In this document: piece after piece, positions 17,262 through 27,285 of the stretch
Layout of the letters: each line of letters starts with the position of its first letter
How positions within the stretch are numbered: the first letter of the stretch is position 1
Notes under the pieces: generated by a model
The model's input: only the letters and a program-made list of their open reading frames with translations
Databases searched by the model: none
Told to the model about the DNA's origin: nothing
Assembly: GCF_009741925.1 (NCBI RefSeq)
Contig: NZ_WPCC01000018.1
Location: 1-57,068, forward strand
Source of the DNA: Natronomonas sp. CBA1123
Lineage (GTDB): Archaea > Halobacteriota > Halobacteria > Halobacteriales > Haloarculaceae
Direction of reading: 5' to 3'
Length of the DNA stretch: 57,068 nucleotides
Program-made: the position numbers and the translations under genes

Positions 17262-19003
17262 GCGGCGAACAGGCACAGGCACCACAGGACGCCGAAACGT
17301 CCGAAACGACCACCGGTGACATCGAGACGGGCGCGGATGCGGTCGTCCGCGCACTCGAGAACGCCGGGGTCGAACACCTCTTCGGCGTGCAGGGAGGGGC
17401 CATCATGCCCGTCTACGATGCCCTGTATCACTCCGAGATGGACCACATCACGATGGCCCACGAACAGGGCGCCGCCCACGCCGCCGACGCCTACGGCATC
17501 GTCTCCGGCGAGCCGGGCGTCTGTATGGCTACGTCGGGACCGGGGGCGACGAACCTCGTCACCGGCATCGCCGACGCCAACATGGACTCGGACCCCCTCA
17601 TCGCGCTGACGGGACAGGTCCCCACGGAGTTCGTCGGCAACGACGCCTTCCAGGAGACCGACACCATCGGCGTCACCAGCCCAATCACGAAGGCGAACTT
17701 CTTCGCCGACGATTCCGAAGCGGTCGGCACCGACGTCGGCACCGCCTTCGCGCTCGCGAAACGCGGCCGGCAGGGACCGACGCTGGTCGACCTGCCGAAG
17801 GACGTGACGAAAGGCGACGCCAGCGAAGACCCCGGCACTCCGGAGACGCCGGACACGTACAACCCGCCGGAGACGGCCGAACCCGAAGCGGTCGCCGAGG
17901 CCGCCGACGTGCTCGCCGAGGCGGACCGACCGGTCATCCTCGCCGGCGGCGGCGTCATCAAAGCCGAAGCCTCCGAGGAGATTCGGGAATTCGCGAAGGA
18001 ACACGAGATTCCGGTCGTCACGACGATGCCCGGCATCGGCGCGTTCCCCGAAGACCACGAACTCTCCCTGGAGATGGCCGGAATGCACGGTACCGGCTAC
18101 GCCAACATGGCCATCACGATGACCGACTGTATGCTCGCAGTCGGGACGCGCTTCGACGACCGCCTGACCGGTGGGCTGGAGACGTTCGCGCCCGACGCGG
18201 AGGTCATCCACGTCGAAATCGACCCCGCGGAGGTCTCGAAGAACGTCGAGGCCGACTACCCGCTCATCGGCGACGCCAAAGCCGTCACCAAACAACTGGC
18301 GACGGCGATGCCACGGTCGCCGGCCTGCGACGAGTGGCGCGAGCAGGTCCAGCAGTGGAAAGACGAGTATCCGATGGACTACGCTGCGCCCGAAGACGAC
18401 CCGGTCAAACCGCAGTACGTCGTCGAGGCCTTCGACAATGCGACCGACGACGACGCCATCGTCACGACCGGCGTCGGCCAACACCAGATGTGGGCCTGCC
18501 AGTACTGGACGTACAAGGAGCCCCGCACATGGGTGTCCTCTCACGGCCTCGGTGCGATGGGCTACGGCGTTCCCGCCACCATCGGCGCGAAACTGGCCGC
18601 GCCCGACAAGGACGTGGTCTGTTTCGACGGCGACGGCTCGTTCCTGATGACGTGTCAGGGACTCTCGGTTGCGGTGCGTGAGAACCTCGACATCACCATC
18701 GTCGTGTTGAACAACGCGGCCATTGGGATGGTCCGACAGTGGCAGGACGCCTTCTTCGGCGAGCGCCACATGGCCTCGGAGTACCCGTGGATTCCGGACT
18801 TCGACACGCTCGCCGAGGCCTTCGGCGCACGCGGCTTCCGCATCGACACCTACGACGAGGTCGAAGAGGTCGTCGAGGAGGCGCTGGCCTACGACGGGCC
18901 GAGCGTCGTCGACGCACACATCGACCCCGGCGAGAACGTCTACCCGATGGTTCCCAGCGGCGGCGACAACGGGCTGTTCGCCCTCTCGGAGGACCAACTA
19001 TGA
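17258..19003 (+). CDS. ilvB: Acetolactate synthase large (catalytic) subunit
   Basis: A thiamine-diphosphate enzyme forming acetolactate or acetohydroxybutyrate in valine, leucine and isoleucine synthesis. It has 581 aa with an acidic N-terminal extension of about 20 residues. Catalytic Glu69 sits in AHEQGAAHAADAYG. The central FAD-type domain is present, and the ThDP/metal motif GDGSFLMTCQGL...VLNN lies near residue 450. It overlaps ilvN by four bases (ATGA), so subunits are translationally coupled. The start is set by the overlap with the leader ORF and family length. Confidence 0.96.
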   Translation: MSGEQAQAPQDAETSETTTGDIETGADAVVRALENAGVEHLFGVQGGAIMPVYDALYHSEMDHITMAHEQGAAHAADAYGIVSGEPGVCMATSGPGATNLVTGIADANMDSDPLIALTGQVPTEFVGNDAFQETDTIGVTSPITKANFFADDSEAVGTDVGTAFALAKRGRQGPTLVDLPKDVTKGDASEDPGTPETPDTYNPPETAEPEAVAEAADVLAEADRPVILAGGGVIKAEASEEIREFAKEHEIPVVTTMPGIGAFPEDHELSLEMAGMHGTGYANMAITMTDCMLAVGTRFDDRLTGGLETFAPDAEVIHVEIDPAEVSKNVEADYPLIGDAKAVTKQLATAMPRSPACDEWREQVQQWKDEYPMDYAAPEDDPVKPQYVVEAFDNATDDDAIVTTGVGQHQMWACQYWTYKEPRTWVSSHGLGAMGYGVPATIGAKLAAPDKDVVCFDGDGSFLMTCQGLSVAVRENLDITIVVLNNAAIGMVRQWQDAFFGERHMASEYPWIPDFDTLAEAFGARGFRIDTYDEVEEVVEEALAYDGPSVVDAHIDPGENVYPMVPSGGDNGLFALSEDQL

Positions 19004-19632
19004 GTCGGAATCAGGACCTCCACCGGAACGGGCTGGAAGGTCCGGCGCCGGAAGAGCGAACCCGACCGGTCGGACGGCGGAACAAACAGGGCATCCGCGT
19101 CGACCCCGACGTGGAGGCCGAACACGAACCGCGCCGGACCATCATCTCGGCGTACGTCAAGGACGAACCCGGCGTGCTCGCGCGCGTCTCGGGGCTGTTC
19201 CACCGCCGGCAGTTCAACATCGAGTCGCTGACCGTCGGGCCGACCCAAAACGAGGGCTACTCCCGCATCACGTTGGTCATCGAAGAGCCCGACCCCGGCA
19301 TCGACCAGGCGAAAAAGCAGTTGAACAAACTGCTGCCCGTGGTCCACGTCCGTGAGTTGGACGCCGAACCCGTCGCCCGCGAGTTGGTCATCCTGAAGGT
19401 CAACGGGGACGAACCGGACAAGGTCCAGGCTATCACGGAGATGTACGGCGGCGAGACGCTCGACGCCGGCCCACGGACGATTACGGTCCAGATTACCGGC
19501 GACGAGGGGAAGATAGACGACGCTATCGACGCCTACGAGCAGTTCGGCATCCGGGAAATCGCCCGAACCGGACAGGCAGCGCTGGCACGAGGCGAAGAGG
19601 AAACCGCACGAGTTGACGAGACCCATACATGA
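19000..19632 (+). CDS. ilvN: Acetolactate synthase small (regulatory) subunit
   Basis: The protein has 210 aa. An ACT domain spans about residues 45-115 ([34 protein letters not shown]), where branched-chain amino acids bind for feedback inhibition, followed by the usual C-terminal alpha/beta domain ([20 protein letters not shown]-type). ATG 19000 overlaps the ilvB stop, and its own stop overlaps the ilvC ATG. The first 35 residues are a haloarchaeal extension rich in Arg and Glu. Confidence 0.95.
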   Translation: MSRNQDLHRNGLEGPAPEERTRPVGRRNKQGIRVDPDVEAEHEPRRTIISAYVKDEPGVLARVSGLFHRRQFNIESLTVGPTQNEGYSRITLVIEEPDPGIDQAKKQLNKLLPVVHVRELDAEPVARELVILKVNGDEPDKVQAITEMYGGETLDAGPRTITVQITGDEGKIDDAIDAYEQFGIREIARTGQAALARGEEETARVDETHT

Positions 19633-20624
19633 CTGACGCAACTATCTACTACGACGACGACGCAGACAGCACCGTACTCGACGACAAGACCGTAGCCGTT
19701 CTCGGCTACGGCAGCCAGGGCCACGCCCACGCACAGAACCTCGACGAATCGGGCGTGGACGTGGTTGTCGGTCTCCGTGAGGATTCCTCTTCCCGCAGCG
19801 CCGCTGAATCCGACGGCCTCGACGTGGCGACGCCGCGACAGGCAGCCGAACAGGCCGACCTCGTTTCGGTTCTCGTCCCCGACACGGTCCAGCCGGCCGT
19901 CTACGAGGAGATACAGGACGTGCTGACGCCCGGCGACACGCTGCAGTTCGCCCACGGCTTCAACATCCACTACGGCCAAATCGAGCCGAAGGAGTCGGTC
20001 AACGTCACGATGGTCGCACCGAAGTCCCCCGGCCATCTCGTTCGACGGAACTACGAGAACGACGAGGGGACGCCCGGCCTGCTGGCGGTCTATCAGGACC
20101 CCAGTGGCGAGGCCCACGACATCGGGCTGGCCTACGCGAAGGCCATCGGCTGTACGCGGGCGGGCGTCGTCGAGACCTCCTTCCGCGAGGAGACCGAAAC
20201 GGACCTCTTCGGCGAGCAGGCCGTCCTCTGTGGCGGCGTCACCTCGCTGGTCAAGCAGGGCTACGAGACGCTGGTCGAAGCCGGCTACTCCCGGGAGATG
20301 GCGTACTTCGAGTGCCTGAACGAACTGAAACTGATTGTCGACCTGATGTACGAGGGCGGCAACAGCGAGATGTGGGATTCCGTCTCCGACACCGCCGAGT
20401 ACGGCGGGTTGACTCGCGGCGACCGCGTGGTCGACGAACACGCCCGCGAGCGGATGGAGGAAGTCCTCGAAGAGGTACAGGACGGCACCTTCGCGAAAGA
20501 ATGGATTACCGAGAACCAGGCCGGCCGCCCGAGTTACAAGCAACTGCGGGCCGCCGAGAAGAACCACGACATCGAGGACGTGGGCGAGGACCTGCGCGCG
20601 CTGTTCGCGTGGGGTGAGGAGTGA
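19629..20624 (+). CDS. ilvC: Ketol-acid reductoisomerase
   Basis: Converts acetolactate to 2,3-dihydroxyisovalerate with NAD(P)H and Mg2+. It has 331 aa, the class I length. The Rossmann fingerprint [17 protein letters not shown] lies near residue 25. The cofactor-discriminating loop [13 protein letters not shown] has an Asp/Glu plus several Ser. The knotted C-terminal domain includes the metal ligands ([31 protein letters not shown]). It overlaps ilvN by four bases. Confidence 0.96.
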   Translation: MTDATIYYDDDADSTVLDDKTVAVLGYGSQGHAHAQNLDESGVDVVVGLREDSSSRSAAESDGLDVATPRQAAEQADLVSVLVPDTVQPAVYEEIQDVLTPGDTLQFAHGFNIHYGQIEPKESVNVTMVAPKSPGHLVRRNYENDEGTPGLLAVYQDPSGEAHDIGLAYAKAIGCTRAGVVETSFREETETDLFGEQAVLCGGVTSLVKQGYETLVEAGYSREMAYFECLNELKLIVDLMYEGGNSEMWDSVSDTAEYGGLTRGDRVVDEHARERMEEVLEEVQDGTFAKEWITENQAGRPSYKQLRAAEKNHDIEDVGEDLRALFAWGEE

Positions 20625-20625
20625 G

Positions 20626-20928
20626 ATGACAGAGGACACCGACATGACAGACGACGACACACCGGAGACACTGGGCGAGATGAGCCACACCAACCCCATC
20701 ACGGGCGAGGTGTTCGGCAGCACACAGACGTACAGTCGCGGGAAGACCGTCGCGGCCGACGGTGGCGAGGCGAACGCAGTGAGCCGACCCTCGTCGGAGT
20801 CGTCCGACGGTGGCGAGGCGAACGCGGTTCCCGACGAGACCGAGACGCTGGGCGACGTGAGCCACACGCCGCCGGGCGACAGCGACGGCGCACAACGCGC
20901 CTACGACCGTGGTGTAAACGATGAGTGA
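20626..20928 (+). CDS. Small acidic repeat protein between ilvC and leuC
   Basis: This 100-aa acidic protein has two copies of a short unit: [13 protein letters not shown]...YSRG and [13 protein letters not shown]...YDRG, separated by a linker that itself repeats DGGEANAV. A small ORF at this place is also known in the Haloferax ilv-leu operon. There is no catalytic motif and it is probably largely disordered. ATG 20626 lies just after the ilvC stop, and the 3' end overlaps leuC by 8 bp. It may be an assembly or regulatory factor of the pathway, but that is a guess from position. Confidence 0.75.
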   Translation: MTEDTDMTDDDTPETLGEMSHTNPITGEVFGSTQTYSRGKTVAADGGEANAVSRPSSESSDGGEANAVPDETETLGDVSHTPPGDSDGAQRAYDRGVNDE

Positions 20929-22345
20929 CGGGACGCTGTACGACAAGGTCTGGGACCGACACAAGGTGACGACCCTGCCGAACGGACAGGACCAGCTGTT
21001 CGTCGGCCTCCACCTCATCCACGAGGTGACCAGCCCCCAGGCCTTCGGGATGCTCCGAGAGCGCGACATCGAAGTCGCCCGTCCGGACCTGACCCACGCC
21101 ACCGTCGACCACATCGTCCCGACCGGCGACCAATCGCGGCCGCTGGACAACGAGGCGGCCGAGGAGATGATGGCGGAACTCGAAGAGAACGTCCGCGAAG
21201 CGGGCATTCAACTCGACGACCCGACGACGGGCAATCAGGGTATCGTCCACGTCATCGGGCCGGAGCAGGGCATCACCCAACCCGGCAAGACCATCGTCTG
21301 TGGCGACAGCCACACCTCCACCCACGGCGCCTTCGGCGCGTTGGCGTTCGGCATCGGCACCTCCCAGATTCGGGACGTGCTGGCGACCCAGACGGTCGCC
21401 ATGGAGAAGAAGAAGGTCCGCAAAATCGAGGTCACCGGCGAACTCGGTGAGGGCGTCACCGCCAAAGACATCATTCTGACCATCATCCGACGGCTCGGTA
21501 CCGACGGCGGCGTCGGCTACGTCTACGAGTACGCCGGCGAGGCAATCGAGAGCCTCGGCATGGAAGGTCGAATGAGCATCTGTAACATGTCCATCGAAGG
21601 TGGTGCGCGAGCGGGCTACGTCAATCCCGACGAGACCACCTACGAGTGGCTGGCGGAGACCGACGAGTTCACGGACGACCCCGAGCGCTTCGAGGAACTG
21701 AAGCCCTACTGGGAGTCCATCAAATCCGACGACGACGCCGAGTACGACGACGTGGTCACCATCGACGGTTCGGAAATCGAACCCGTCGTCACGTGGGGCA
21801 CCACACCCGGTCAGGGTATCGGCATCTCCGAGGAGATTCCGGCACCGGAAGACCTGCCCGCCGACAAACAGGACACCGCACGACGCGCTCAGGAACACAT
21901 GCGCGTCGAACCCGGCAACACGATGGAAGGCTACAACATCGACGTGGCCTTCCTCGGCTCCTGTACGAACGCCCGACTGCCCGACCTGCGTGCGGCAGCG
22001 GAAATCGTCAAAGGCCGAGAGGTCGACGACTCCGTCCGTGGAATGGTCGTCCCCGGCAGCCAGCGCGTGAAGGCCGCCGCCGAGGCAGAGGGCCTCGACG
22101 AGGTCTTCAAGGAGGCCGGCTTCGATTGGCGTGAAGCCGGCTGTTCGATGTGTCTCGGCATGAACGACGACCAACTGGAGGGAGACGAGGCGTGTGCCTC
22201 CTCCTCGAACCGGAACTTCGTCGGCCGACAGGGCTCGAAGGACGGCCGGACCGTCCTGATGAGTCCCGAGATGGTCGCCGCCGCGGCAGTCACCGGCGAA
22301 GTGACCGACGTCCGTGAACTGCCGAAGACGGAGGTGGAAGCATGA
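20921..22345 (+). CDS. leuC: 3-Isopropylmalate dehydratase large subunit
   Basis: An aconitase-family enzyme that isomerises 2- to 3-isopropylmalate. It has 474 aa. The [4Fe-4S] ligands are visible as Cys in [11 protein letters not shown] and the two Cys of [10 protein letters not shown]. The substrate loop [20 protein letters not shown] is intact. It functions with LeuD, whose ATG overlaps the leuC stop by four bases. A Glu/Asp-rich insertion between residues 240 and 290 is a halophilic feature. Confidence 0.95.
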   Translation: MSDGTLYDKVWDRHKVTTLPNGQDQLFVGLHLIHEVTSPQAFGMLRERDIEVARPDLTHATVDHIVPTGDQSRPLDNEAAEEMMAELEENVREAGIQLDDPTTGNQGIVHVIGPEQGITQPGKTIVCGDSHTSTHGAFGALAFGIGTSQIRDVLATQTVAMEKKKVRKIEVTGELGEGVTAKDIILTIIRRLGTDGGVGYVYEYAGEAIESLGMEGRMSICNMSIEGGARAGYVNPDETTYEWLAETDEFTDDPERFEELKPYWESIKSDDDAEYDDVVTIDGSEIEPVVTWGTTPGQGIGISEEIPAPEDLPADKQDTARRAQEHMRVEPGNTMEGYNIDVAFLGSCTNARLPDLRAAAEIVKGREVDDSVRGMVVPGSQRVKAAAEAEGLDEVFKEAGFDWREAGCSMCLGMNDDQLEGDEACASSSNRNFVGRQGSKDGRTVLMSPEMVAAAAVTGEVTDVRELPKTEVEA

Positions 22346-22980
22346 GCGAGGAGATTCCGAGCGTCGACTACGTCGAGGGGACCGGCATTCCGGTGCGCGG
22401 CAACGACATCGACACCGACCAGATAATCCCGGCGCGGTTCATGAAGGTCGTCACCTTCGACGGTCTCGGCGAGTTCGCCTTCTTCGACCAGCGCTTCGAC
22501 GACGAGGACAACGAGAAGGACCACCCGTTCAACGAAGAGCAGTATCAGGACGCCAACGTCCTGGTCGTCAACTCCAACTTCGGCTGTGGCTCCTCCCGTG
22601 AGCACGCCCCGCAGGCGCTGCAGCGGTGGGGCATCGACGCCATCATCGGCGAGTCCTTCGCCGAGATTTTCGCGGGCAACTGCCTCGCGTTGGGCGTCCC
22701 GACCGTCACTGCCGACACCGAGACCATCGAGGAACTACAGGACTACGTCGAGAAGTACCCCGACGCCGACATCGAAATCGACGTCGAGGCGGAGACCGTC
22801 TCCTACGACGACCGGGTCGTCGAGGTGACCGTCGACGACGCCCAGCGGAAAGCCCTCGTCGAGGGCATCTGGGACACGACGGCGCTGATGAAGTCCAACA
22901 CGAACGCCATCGAGGAGACGGCGAAGTCGCTGCCGTACGTCGAGGACCCCGAACCCCGGAAAGGGCACGCCGATGACTGA
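22342..22980 (+). CDS. leuD: 3-Isopropylmalate dehydratase small subunit
   Basis: The protein has 212 aa. The swivel domain begins [20 protein letters not shown] and carries the signature [15 protein letters not shown] near residue 75. It partners LeuC. It overlaps leuC by four and leuB by eight bases, consistent with one polycistronic message. Confidence 0.95.
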   Translation: MSEEIPSVDYVEGTGIPVRGNDIDTDQIIPARFMKVVTFDGLGEFAFFDQRFDDEDNEKDHPFNEEQYQDANVLVVNSNFGCGSSREHAPQALQRWGIDAIIGESFAEIFAGNCLALGVPTVTADTETIEELQDYVEKYPDADIEIDVEAETVSYDDRVVEVTVDDAQRKALVEGIWDTTALMKSNTNAIEETAKSLPYVEDPEPRKGHADD

Positions 22981-23950
22981 GGAAATCGTCGTCATCCCCG
23001 GCGACGGTATCGGTCAGGAGGTCGTTCCCGCCGCCGTCGAAGTGCTGGATGCAGTCGCGGACTTCGAGTTTCTCGAGGCGGAAGCGGGCGACCACGTTCT
23101 GGAATCGACCGGCGAGGCGCTCCCCAAGGAGACCTACGACCTCGCGGCCGATGCGGACGCGACGCTGTTCGGCGCCGCGGGCGAGTCAGCCGCCGACGTC
23201 ATCCTCCCGCTTCGGGAGGCCGTCGGCTCCTTCGCCAACATCCGCCCTGCCCGTGCGTATCCGGGCGTCGACGCGCTTCGGCCCGAGACGGACCTCGTGT
23301 TCGTCCGGGAGAACACGGAGGGCGTCTACTCCGGCATCGAGTCAGAAATCGCCGACGGCGTGACGACGCTCACCCGCGTCATCACCGAAGACGCCTCTCG
23401 GCGCATCGCCGAGTACGGCTTCGAGTACGCCGATGCGAACGGATACGACGACGTGACCCTCGCCCACAAGGCGAACGTGATGCGGGTCACCGACGGGCAG
23501 TTCCTCGACGCTGCGCGCGCAGTCGGCGACGAGCGCGGCGCCGACTACGACGACGCGCTGATGGACGCCCTCGCGATGCATCTCCTGCTCCGACCCGAGG
23601 AGTACGGCGTCGTCATCTGTCCGAACCTCGCGGGCGACATGCTGTCGGACCTTGCGGCTGGACTCGTTGGCGGCCTCGGCTTGCTCCCGAGTGCCAACGT
23701 CGGCGACGACAACGCGCTGTTCGAGCCGGTTCACGGCTCCGCACCCGACATCGCCGGCGAGGGTATCGCAAACCCCGCGGCGACGATTCTGTCGGCCGCG
23801 ATGCTGCTCGAACACCTCGGCTACGGTGAAGAAGCAACGTCGGTTCGTACAGCCGTCGAGAGCGTTCTGGAGTCGGGACCGCGGACGCCGGACCTCGGCG
23901 GGTCGGCCTCCACCGAGGACGTGACCGCAGCTATCGTCGACGAACTGTAA
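22973..23950 (+). CDS. leuB: 3-Isopropylmalate dehydrogenase
   Basis: An NAD-dependent oxidative decarboxylase and last enzyme of the leucine branch in this operon. It has 325 aa. Motifs: [45 protein letters not shown] (catalytic Lys), [21 protein letters not shown] and [17 protein letters not shown] (cofactor loop). It closes the operon. The next gene, on the other strand, ends one base away. Confidence 0.93.
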   Translation: MTEEIVVIPGDGIGQEVVPAAVEVLDAVADFEFLEAEAGDHVLESTGEALPKETYDLAADADATLFGAAGESAADVILPLREAVGSFANIRPARAYPGVDALRPETDLVFVRENTEGVYSGIESEIADGVTTLTRVITEDASRRIAEYGFEYADANGYDDVTLAHKANVMRVTDGQFLDAARAVGDERGADYDDALMDALAMHLLLRPEEYGVVICPNLAGDMLSDLAAGLVGGLGLLPSANVGDDNALFEPVHGSAPDIAGEGIANPAATILSAAMLLEHLGYGEEATSVRTAVESVLESGPRTPDLGGSASTEDVTAAIVDEL

Positions 23951-24409
23951 CTACTCCGCCCGTTCCGCGGCCGCGGCTGCCCGGACTTCTCCCCACCGAC
24001 CTTCGGCTTCGAGGTGGGCCTGCAGTTCTTCGGCGTAGGCCGCCACGAGTTCCTCTGCGGCCTGCAGTTTTTCGGCATCGATTTCGTCGCCGTCGTCGCC
24101 TCCACCACCGAGACCGATGGCGTCGAACACCGAATCGAGGAGTCCGCCACCGCTGTCGTCGCTCGGCGGCTGACCCATCGGCCCCATGTTCGCGACGTTC
24201 TCCAGTTCCGGCATCACCGTCGGGAGGTCGGAGGTGTCGGCGACGATTCGAGCGGCCGCCTCGTCGTCGGCGTTCTCGATTTCGAAGGACGTCGCCGTCA
24301 TGATGAGCCCCCACTCCTGCCGGGAGAACGGGGAGTTGTCGATTCGGGGGGCGAACTCACTGTCGACGTTCATCCGGTCGCCGACGACCATATCGCGCCA
24401 TTCGCTCAT
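23951..24409 (-). CDS. Conserved haloarchaeal protein (DUF5799-like)
   Basis: The protein has 152 aa. The N-terminal half is well structured (SEWRDMVVGDRMNVDSEF, SRQEWGLIMTATSFEIE). The middle is Gly/Asp-rich and disordered, and a C-terminal helix is rich in Ala/Glu. It resembles the haloarchaea-specific DUF5799 family; that name is from memory and should be checked. No known function. It is convergent with leuB with abutting stops. Confidence 0.7.
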   Translation of the reverse strand: MSEWRDMVVGDRMNVDSEFAPRIDNSPFSRQEWGLIMTATSFEIENADDEAAARIVADTSDLPTVMPELENVANMGPMGQPPSDDSGGGLLDSVFDAIGLGGGGDDGDEIDAEKLQAAEELVAAYAEELQAHLEAEGRWGEVRAAAAAERAE

Positions 24410-24487
24410 AGACTGCGGTACGGCCTCGGGGCTCTTAGGTGGCGTGGACGGGACGGCCCGACGGCAGCGCCGACCGGAGCGTCCGCG

Positions 24488-24892
24488 TCACTCCCCGGTC
24501 GCCGAACGGGCACCGCAAGCTTCACACCGCAGGATTTCCGCGCCGTTTTCCGTCTCGATGCGCGTGTCGGGGAGGCCACATTCCGAACAGAGGACGTAGC
24601 CGTCGGCGTACTCCTCCATCGCCTCCCGGACGCGCTCCTGGCGGAACTCCCCTTTGAGGCGTAGCCGGCCGCGGTCGTCGATGTTCGCACTCGTCCCGAG
24701 TTCGTTTTGGAGGTACTTCATCACGTGGTCGGCCTCGCGGTCGAGCGTGTTCAGCGTCGACTGGAAGTTCTCGTAGACGGTCGACGAACCCTCCTGTCGA
24801 ATCTCGGGGTCCGGCAGCGAGAACCGACTCGACGTTCCCTCGATATCGGGCGTCTCCTCGATTGCGCGGTCGAGTTGTTTCTCGTAATCCAT
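24488..24892 (-). CDS. Translation initiation factor aIF2 beta subunit
   Basis: The protein has 134 aa. MDYEKQLDRAIEETPD is the usual N-terminal helix that contacts aIF2-gamma. A central alpha/beta domain follows (DHVMKYLQNELGTSANIDDRGRLRLKG), then a C-terminal zinc ribbon with paired cysteines (CSECGLPDT and CEACGA). ATG 24892 is chosen, since the in-frame extension to 24940 is not family-like. A minus-strand AT element (GACTTTTCGG, about 24917-24926) could be its box A. Confidence 0.93.
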   Translation of the reverse strand: MDYEKQLDRAIEETPDIEGTSSRFSLPDPEIRQEGSSTVYENFQSTLNTLDREADHVMKYLQNELGTSANIDDRGRLRLKGEFRQERVREAMEEYADGYVLCSECGLPDTRIETENGAEILRCEACGARSATGE

Positions 24893-25021
24893 ACCGGACG
24901 GTACGACGGCCGGGCCGAAAAGTCTTACAGGTAGAATCAAGTTCCACTAAAATCCGAAACTATTGGTAACGTTACGCACGGGGCCTGAAACGGCGTTGTG
25001 TGTTAACCTGTGTCAGGATAG

Positions 25022-25030
25022 TTCTATATG
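25022..25030 (+). promoter_or_regulatory. Box A for the UPF0058 gene
   Basis: TTCTATATG lies 27-35 nt before ATG 25057, fitting a leaderless or nearly leaderless transcript. Confidence 0.5.
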
Positions 25031-25056
25031 TCCCGAGTCGCTACGCGCAATTGACC

Positions 25057-25293
25057 ATGAAGAAGCAGGAGCTCATTCATCTCCACGGCCTGCTTGCGGA
25101 GGTTTGTAACCACTACGAGCAGATGGTAGAGTGTGAAGTCGACCACGTCAAGTACAGCGAACTCGGTGTCCGACCGACATCGATTCACAAATCGAAAACC
25201 GACCACAAAGCAGCCGTCTTCGCGCTCGCGGACGGCATCACCGAAGAAATGGAGAGCGAAACCGAACAGCCCGTTTCTGCGACCGCGGATTAA
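25057..25293 (+). CDS. UPF0058 family protein
   Basis: This 78-aa mostly helical protein begins MKKQELIHLHGLLAEV, the hallmark of archaeal UPF0058. A conserved core follows (VDHVKYSELGVRPTSIHKSKTDHKAAVFAL) with several His. The biochemical role is not established. The spacing from the box A supports ATG 25057 rather than the longer in-frame start at 25000. Confidence 0.87.
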   Translation: MKKQELIHLHGLLAEVCNHYEQMVECEVDHVKYSELGVRPTSIHKSKTDHKAAVFALADGITEEMESETEQPVSATAD

Positions 25294-25345
25294 TTCGGCC
25301 GACACAACCCGGATTCTCACATCCAGCGACCGGTAAGCGGCCGCG

Positions 25346-25837
25346 CTACTCGTCGATTAGCTCCTCGAACTCCGGTAGTACGTCGTCGTCTTCGTCTGCC
25401 TCCTCTTCGCTTTCGACATCGTCGGTTTCTGGCGACTCGTCGGCGTCGGTCGTCTCGCTGCCGTCGTTTTCGTCTTCCCCACTCAACTCTTCGTCCTCGG
25501 ATTCGATGACCTCGACTTCGAGTACCTCAAGCGGGATGTTGTCGAGCCGTTGGCCGATTTCCTTGCGAGCGATGCGGGCGGCGTGTTGGTCGCGTTCGAC
25601 GTTGAAGACTGTCATCTCCAGTTCGAGGGCGACTAACCCCTCGTCGGCCGCGATGAACGCCGGTTCGAGTGACTCCTCACAGTGTGGACAGGACCGACTC
25701 CCCATGTTGATTTCGACGTAGTTGAGGTCGGGATTCAACATTGCCCCCGTTTTCGAGATGGCGATTCGCACCGCCTCGTCCGCCGTGGCTACGTCGTACA
25801 CCGGCACTGCGGCTTCGACGACGACTCGACAGTCCAT
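25346..25837 (-). CDS. DUF555 / UPF0212 family protein
   Basis: The protein has 163 aa. The conserved DUF555 core (residues 1-110) begins MDCRVVVEAAVPVYDV and contains CPHCEESL, a CxxC that may bind metal. A C-terminal tail of about 50 residues is extremely Asp/Glu-rich and probably disordered. The family is archaeal and uncharacterised. Confidence 0.87.
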   Translation of the reverse strand: MDCRVVVEAAVPVYDVATADEAVRIAISKTGAMLNPDLNYVEINMGSRSCPHCEESLEPAFIAADEGLVALELEMTVFNVERDQHAARIARKEIGQRLDNIPLEVLEVEVIESEDEELSGEDENDGSETTDADESPETDDVESEEEADEDDDVLPEFEELIDE

Positions 25838-25941
25838 GGTATGCTATTGCACCCCCATCGCAAAGAACCTTCGCCCACACCGGAATCCGGGGGAGAAAAC
25901 CGGCCGGGACTCGAAAGGCCGAAGCCCTCCCGTCGCGTGAA

Positions 25942-26865
25942 ATGCACATGGACACGGGGGACATTTCCGTCGACGAACTCGACGGAGGTTTCGATTTACA
26001 GGCGACCGTCGAGAGCGGACAGTCGTACCTGTGGCGACGCGAGGACGGTCGGATGTACGACCGAACCGATGCCCATGGTAGCAACGCGTGGTACTACACT
26101 GTTCTTCCGTCGACGGAGACCGAGACGAACGAGCCGGAAGTCCTCCGCGCGCGCCAGACCGACGGCCGACTCGAGTGGGTGGCCTCGACGCCGAACGCCT
26201 ACCGACACCTCGAAGAACTCCTCCGACTGGACGACGACCTCGACGCCATCATCGGGGCGACGCCGGACGACGACCTCGTCGACCGCGCCTACGACGCTTA
26301 CCGGGGAATGCGGCTCGTCCGGGACCCCTCCTTCGCGTGTCTCGTCTCGTTCATCTGTTCGGCTCAGATGCGGGTCGCCCGAATCCACGACATGCAGACG
26401 GCACTGGCCGAAACCTACGGCGAGACGGTAGCGTTCGACGGTCAGACGTACGCTGCCTTCCCGACCGCCGAGGAGTTGGCGGCGACGACCGAAGCGGAAC
26501 TCCGGGACCTCTCACTGGGATACCGCGCGCCGTACGTACAGCGGACCGCAGAGATGGTCGCAAGCGGTGAGGCTCATCCGGATGAGGCACGCAATCTTGA
26601 CTACGAGGCTGCCCGCGAGTCGCTGACCCGGTTCGTCGGCGTCGGCGAGAAGGTCGCCGACTGCGTGTTGCTCTTCTCGTTGGGCTACCTCGAAGCCGTG
26701 CCGCTTGATACGTGGATTCAAACAGCAATCGAAGACCACTACCCGGACTGCGAGCGGGGTAACTACACCGATACCTCCCGAGCCATCCGCGAACAGTTCG
26801 GCGGACGGTACGCTGGATACGCCCAAACGTACGTCTTCCACTACCTCCGTGCTGGCGGAGAGTAG
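25942..26865 (+). CDS. 8-Oxoguanine DNA glycosylase, HhH-GPD family
   Basis: The protein has 307 aa, counted from ATG 25942 (ATG 25948 also possible). It has an OGG1-like layout: N-terminal beta domain, then helix-hairpin-helix FVGVGEKVADCVLLFSL with catalytic Lys237, and the acidic partner Asp256 in AVPLDTWI. It would excise oxidised guanine and nick the strand. The motif after SFICS reads AQMRVARI, where human OGG1 has three Asn that recognise the orphaned cytosine, so opposite-base specificity may differ. Confidence 0.87.
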   Translation: MHMDTGDISVDELDGGFDLQATVESGQSYLWRREDGRMYDRTDAHGSNAWYYTVLPSTETETNEPEVLRARQTDGRLEWVASTPNAYRHLEELLRLDDDLDAIIGATPDDDLVDRAYDAYRGMRLVRDPSFACLVSFICSAQMRVARIHDMQTALAETYGETVAFDGQTYAAFPTAEELAATTEAELRDLSLGYRAPYVQRTAEMVASGEAHPDEARNLDYEAARESLTRFVGVGEKVADCVLLFSLGYLEAVPLDTWIQTAIEDHYPDCERGNYTDTSRAIREQFGGRYAGYAQTYVFHYLRAGGE

Positions 26866-26875
26866 TCGCCGAAGG

Positions 26876-26882
26876 TTTATGG
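26876..26882 (+). promoter_or_regulatory. Box A for the gene at 26908
   Basis: TTTATGG lies 26-32 nt before ATG 26908. Confidence 0.4.
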
Positions 26883-26907
26883 ACGGAAACGCGGGCAACC
26901 CAATTCG

Positions 26908-27249
26908 ATGGACGCCCAATCCGACGACAGTTGGCCGGTTTCGCTGACCGTCGAACGCCACCTCGACGGAACTCACCGCGCGCCCGCGGCCGACGACGCG
27001 GTCGTAGTCTGTCTCGACGATGACCTCCCGGAGTCGTTCGGAGCGACCGACGTGACGCTCGCCCCGCTGTGTGCGACGAAGGCACTCGGTAGTGGTCCGA
27101 ACTACCTCGTCTGTCGGCGCGTGGATTCGACGGAGTCGGAAGGTACAGACGCAGACGCTGATGCGAGTAACGCCGGAACCGACCGTCTCGATGCGACCGA
27201 GCCATCCCGAATCGGCCGGCGGAACGACCTCCTCGTGAGGCGACCGTGA
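26908..27249 (+). CDS. Hypothetical haloarchaeal protein
   Basis: The protein has 113 aa. About the first 70 residues look folded, with two strands and cysteines in PLCATKALG and LVCRRVD. The rest is acidic and low in complexity until a final basic patch. No family recognised. The box A upstream and codon use support a real gene. It ends 36 bp before acylphosphatase. Confidence 0.55.
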   Translation: MDAQSDDSWPVSLTVERHLDGTHRAPAADDAVVVCLDDDLPESFGATDVTLAPLCATKALGSGPNYLVCRRVDSTESEGTDADADASNAGTDRLDATEPSRIGRRNDLLVRRP

Positions 27250-27285
27250 CGGGCGTTTTTGGCGGTCGGTCACGAACGGTCCCTC

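Noticed and set aside
17186-18997. About 600-codon open frame antisense to ilvB
   Set aside because: Exactly complementary to a complete acetolactate synthase, with no start context or family match. Shadow.
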